DNA of 64,000 bases from Pseudarthrobacter sulfonivorans (GTDB taxonomy: Bacteria; Actinomycetota; Actinomycetes; Actinomycetales; Micrococcaceae): the NCBI RefSeq assembly GCF_024391045.1, contig NZ_JANFCZ010000003.1:1-64000 (forward strand). Direction: 5' to 3'. The notes under the pieces were generated by a model. The model searched no databases. It had not been told where the DNA came from and saw only the letters and a list, made by a program, of their open reading frames with translations. How positions within the stretch are numbered: the stretch's first letter is position 1; each line of letters starts with the position of its first letter. A program made the translations under genes and the position numbers. Positions 63,627 to 64,000 of this stretch are shown here, one piece after another.

Positions 63627-64000
63627 GCCTTGTTCAGGACGGCCCGGATCCGCTTTTCGGAGACCGAGTAGGCCGTCCCGAGTTCGACGGCGAAAAGGCT
63701 CACCCTCAGCTCCTCGATCATCCAGCGGACATGGGTCAGCTCGGCACCTATCCGCCGGCCGGGCAGCAGAGCCGATACGGCGTCGTCGTAGTCGTCCTCG
63801 AGCCGCTGGACGGCGGCCATGTTCAGGGCATCCCGCTGGACATTGCCGGGCAGCCGTTCGAGGCGTTTTTCGATGGCCGCAAGGTACCGGGGGAGCTGGC
63901 TCAGCTGGGCGAACCCGGTGCGGGCCACAAAGCCCGGGAACACCAGCTGCTCAAGCTGGGCTTTGATGTCGTTGAGCGCGCTGATCAGGGCCAGGCTGGT
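63611..64000 (-). CDS. hrpA: ATP-dependent RNA helicase HrpA, C-terminal end (cut by the window edge)
   Basis: The last 129 residues of a minus-strand protein are visible; the frame is open to the right edge of the window. The sequence ALISALNDIKAQLEQLVFPG, then FVARTGFAQLSQLPRYLAAI and RLPGNVQRDA, matches the C-terminal DUF3418 region of HrpA-type DEAH helicases as I know it. The helicase motifs lie outside the window. The identification is therefore from the C-terminal domain alone. Confidence 0.8.
   Translation of the reverse strand, partial: TSLALISALNDIKAQLEQLVFPGFVARTGFAQLSQLPRYLAAIEKRLERLPGNVQRDALNMAAVQRLEDDYDDAVSALLPGRRIGAELTHVRWMIEELRVSLFAVELGTAYSVSEKRIRAVLNKALAPA

Overview
The window is high-GC actinobacterial DNA, most probably from an Arthrobacter-like member of the Micrococcaceae. 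The evidence is the gene content and order: a tad pilus cluster next to prfB-ftsEX-smpB-ssrA, sigR-rsrA divergent from an aroA-rsgA-hisN operon, a kgd-type 2-oxoglutarate dehydrogenase, the actinobacterial mini ribosomal protein bL37, and an actinobacterial SAM-IV riboswitch. Frequent GTG and TTG starts and promoters close to start codons fit this group. No single marker in the window proves the species.

Layout. Positions 1-1124 hold a decayed IS21-type transposase fragment and otherwise no intact gene. Positions 1125-22889 form an accessory cell-surface island. A secreted polysaccharide deacetylase (1125-3224) and a secreted GH25 muramidase (20193-22889) lie at its two ends, and both carry the same kind of FG-GAP/VCBS repeats. 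Between them are four glycosyltransferase or sugar-nucleotide enzymes, two GtrA-type small membrane proteins, a DUF2304 protein, four large polytopic membrane proteins (one YfhO-like, one unassigned, two DUF2142 paralogues) and the dTDP-rhamnose genes rmlA, rmlB and a fused rmlC-rmlD. No Wzx/Wzy or ABC exporter is present, so the set looks like a polyprenyl-phosphate-sugar pathway that decorates a surface polymer outside the membrane.

Positions 23162-28068 are a compact Tad/Flp pilus operon (cpaF, tadB, tadC, pilin, two TadE-like genes, one TadG-like gene). Positions 28131-33657 are conserved core genes: prfB, ftsE, ftsX, an M23 peptidase, smpB and ssrA (tmRNA). Positions 33903-41919 hold an HtrA-like protease, small conserved proteins, a tandem fluoride-channel pair behind a DtxR/MntR-type regulator, a methyltransferase, an MFS exporter, a cysteine-desulfurase-like enzyme under a SAM-IV riboswitch, and hisN.

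Positions 41974-46630 hold rsgA, aroA, a DoxX protein, the thiol-stress sigma factor gene sigR with its anti-sigma gene rsrA, and bL37. Positions 46743-52889 hold a PadR/DUF4097 pair with a visible paired operator, an SGNH-like protein and kgd. Positions 53362-59093 hold two CNNM/CorC-type membrane proteins and the znuACB zinc importer with the zur regulator. Positions 59200-64000 hold a metallo-hydrolase, a Cds1-like PLP enzyme, a sulfurtransferase, an alcohol dehydrogenase, a HIT protein and the C-terminal end of an HrpA-type helicase.

Regulatory links are the most informative part. Two promoters of the form GGAAT-N18-GTTAT, the sigma-R pattern, lie before sigR and before ssrA, which ties tmRNA to the thiol-stress response. 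The sigR copy lies far upstream of the standard start inside an open frame, so an N-terminally extended isoform is possible. A palindrome overlapping the znuA promoter suits Zur, and two inverted copies of a palindrome precede the PadR/DUF4097 operon.
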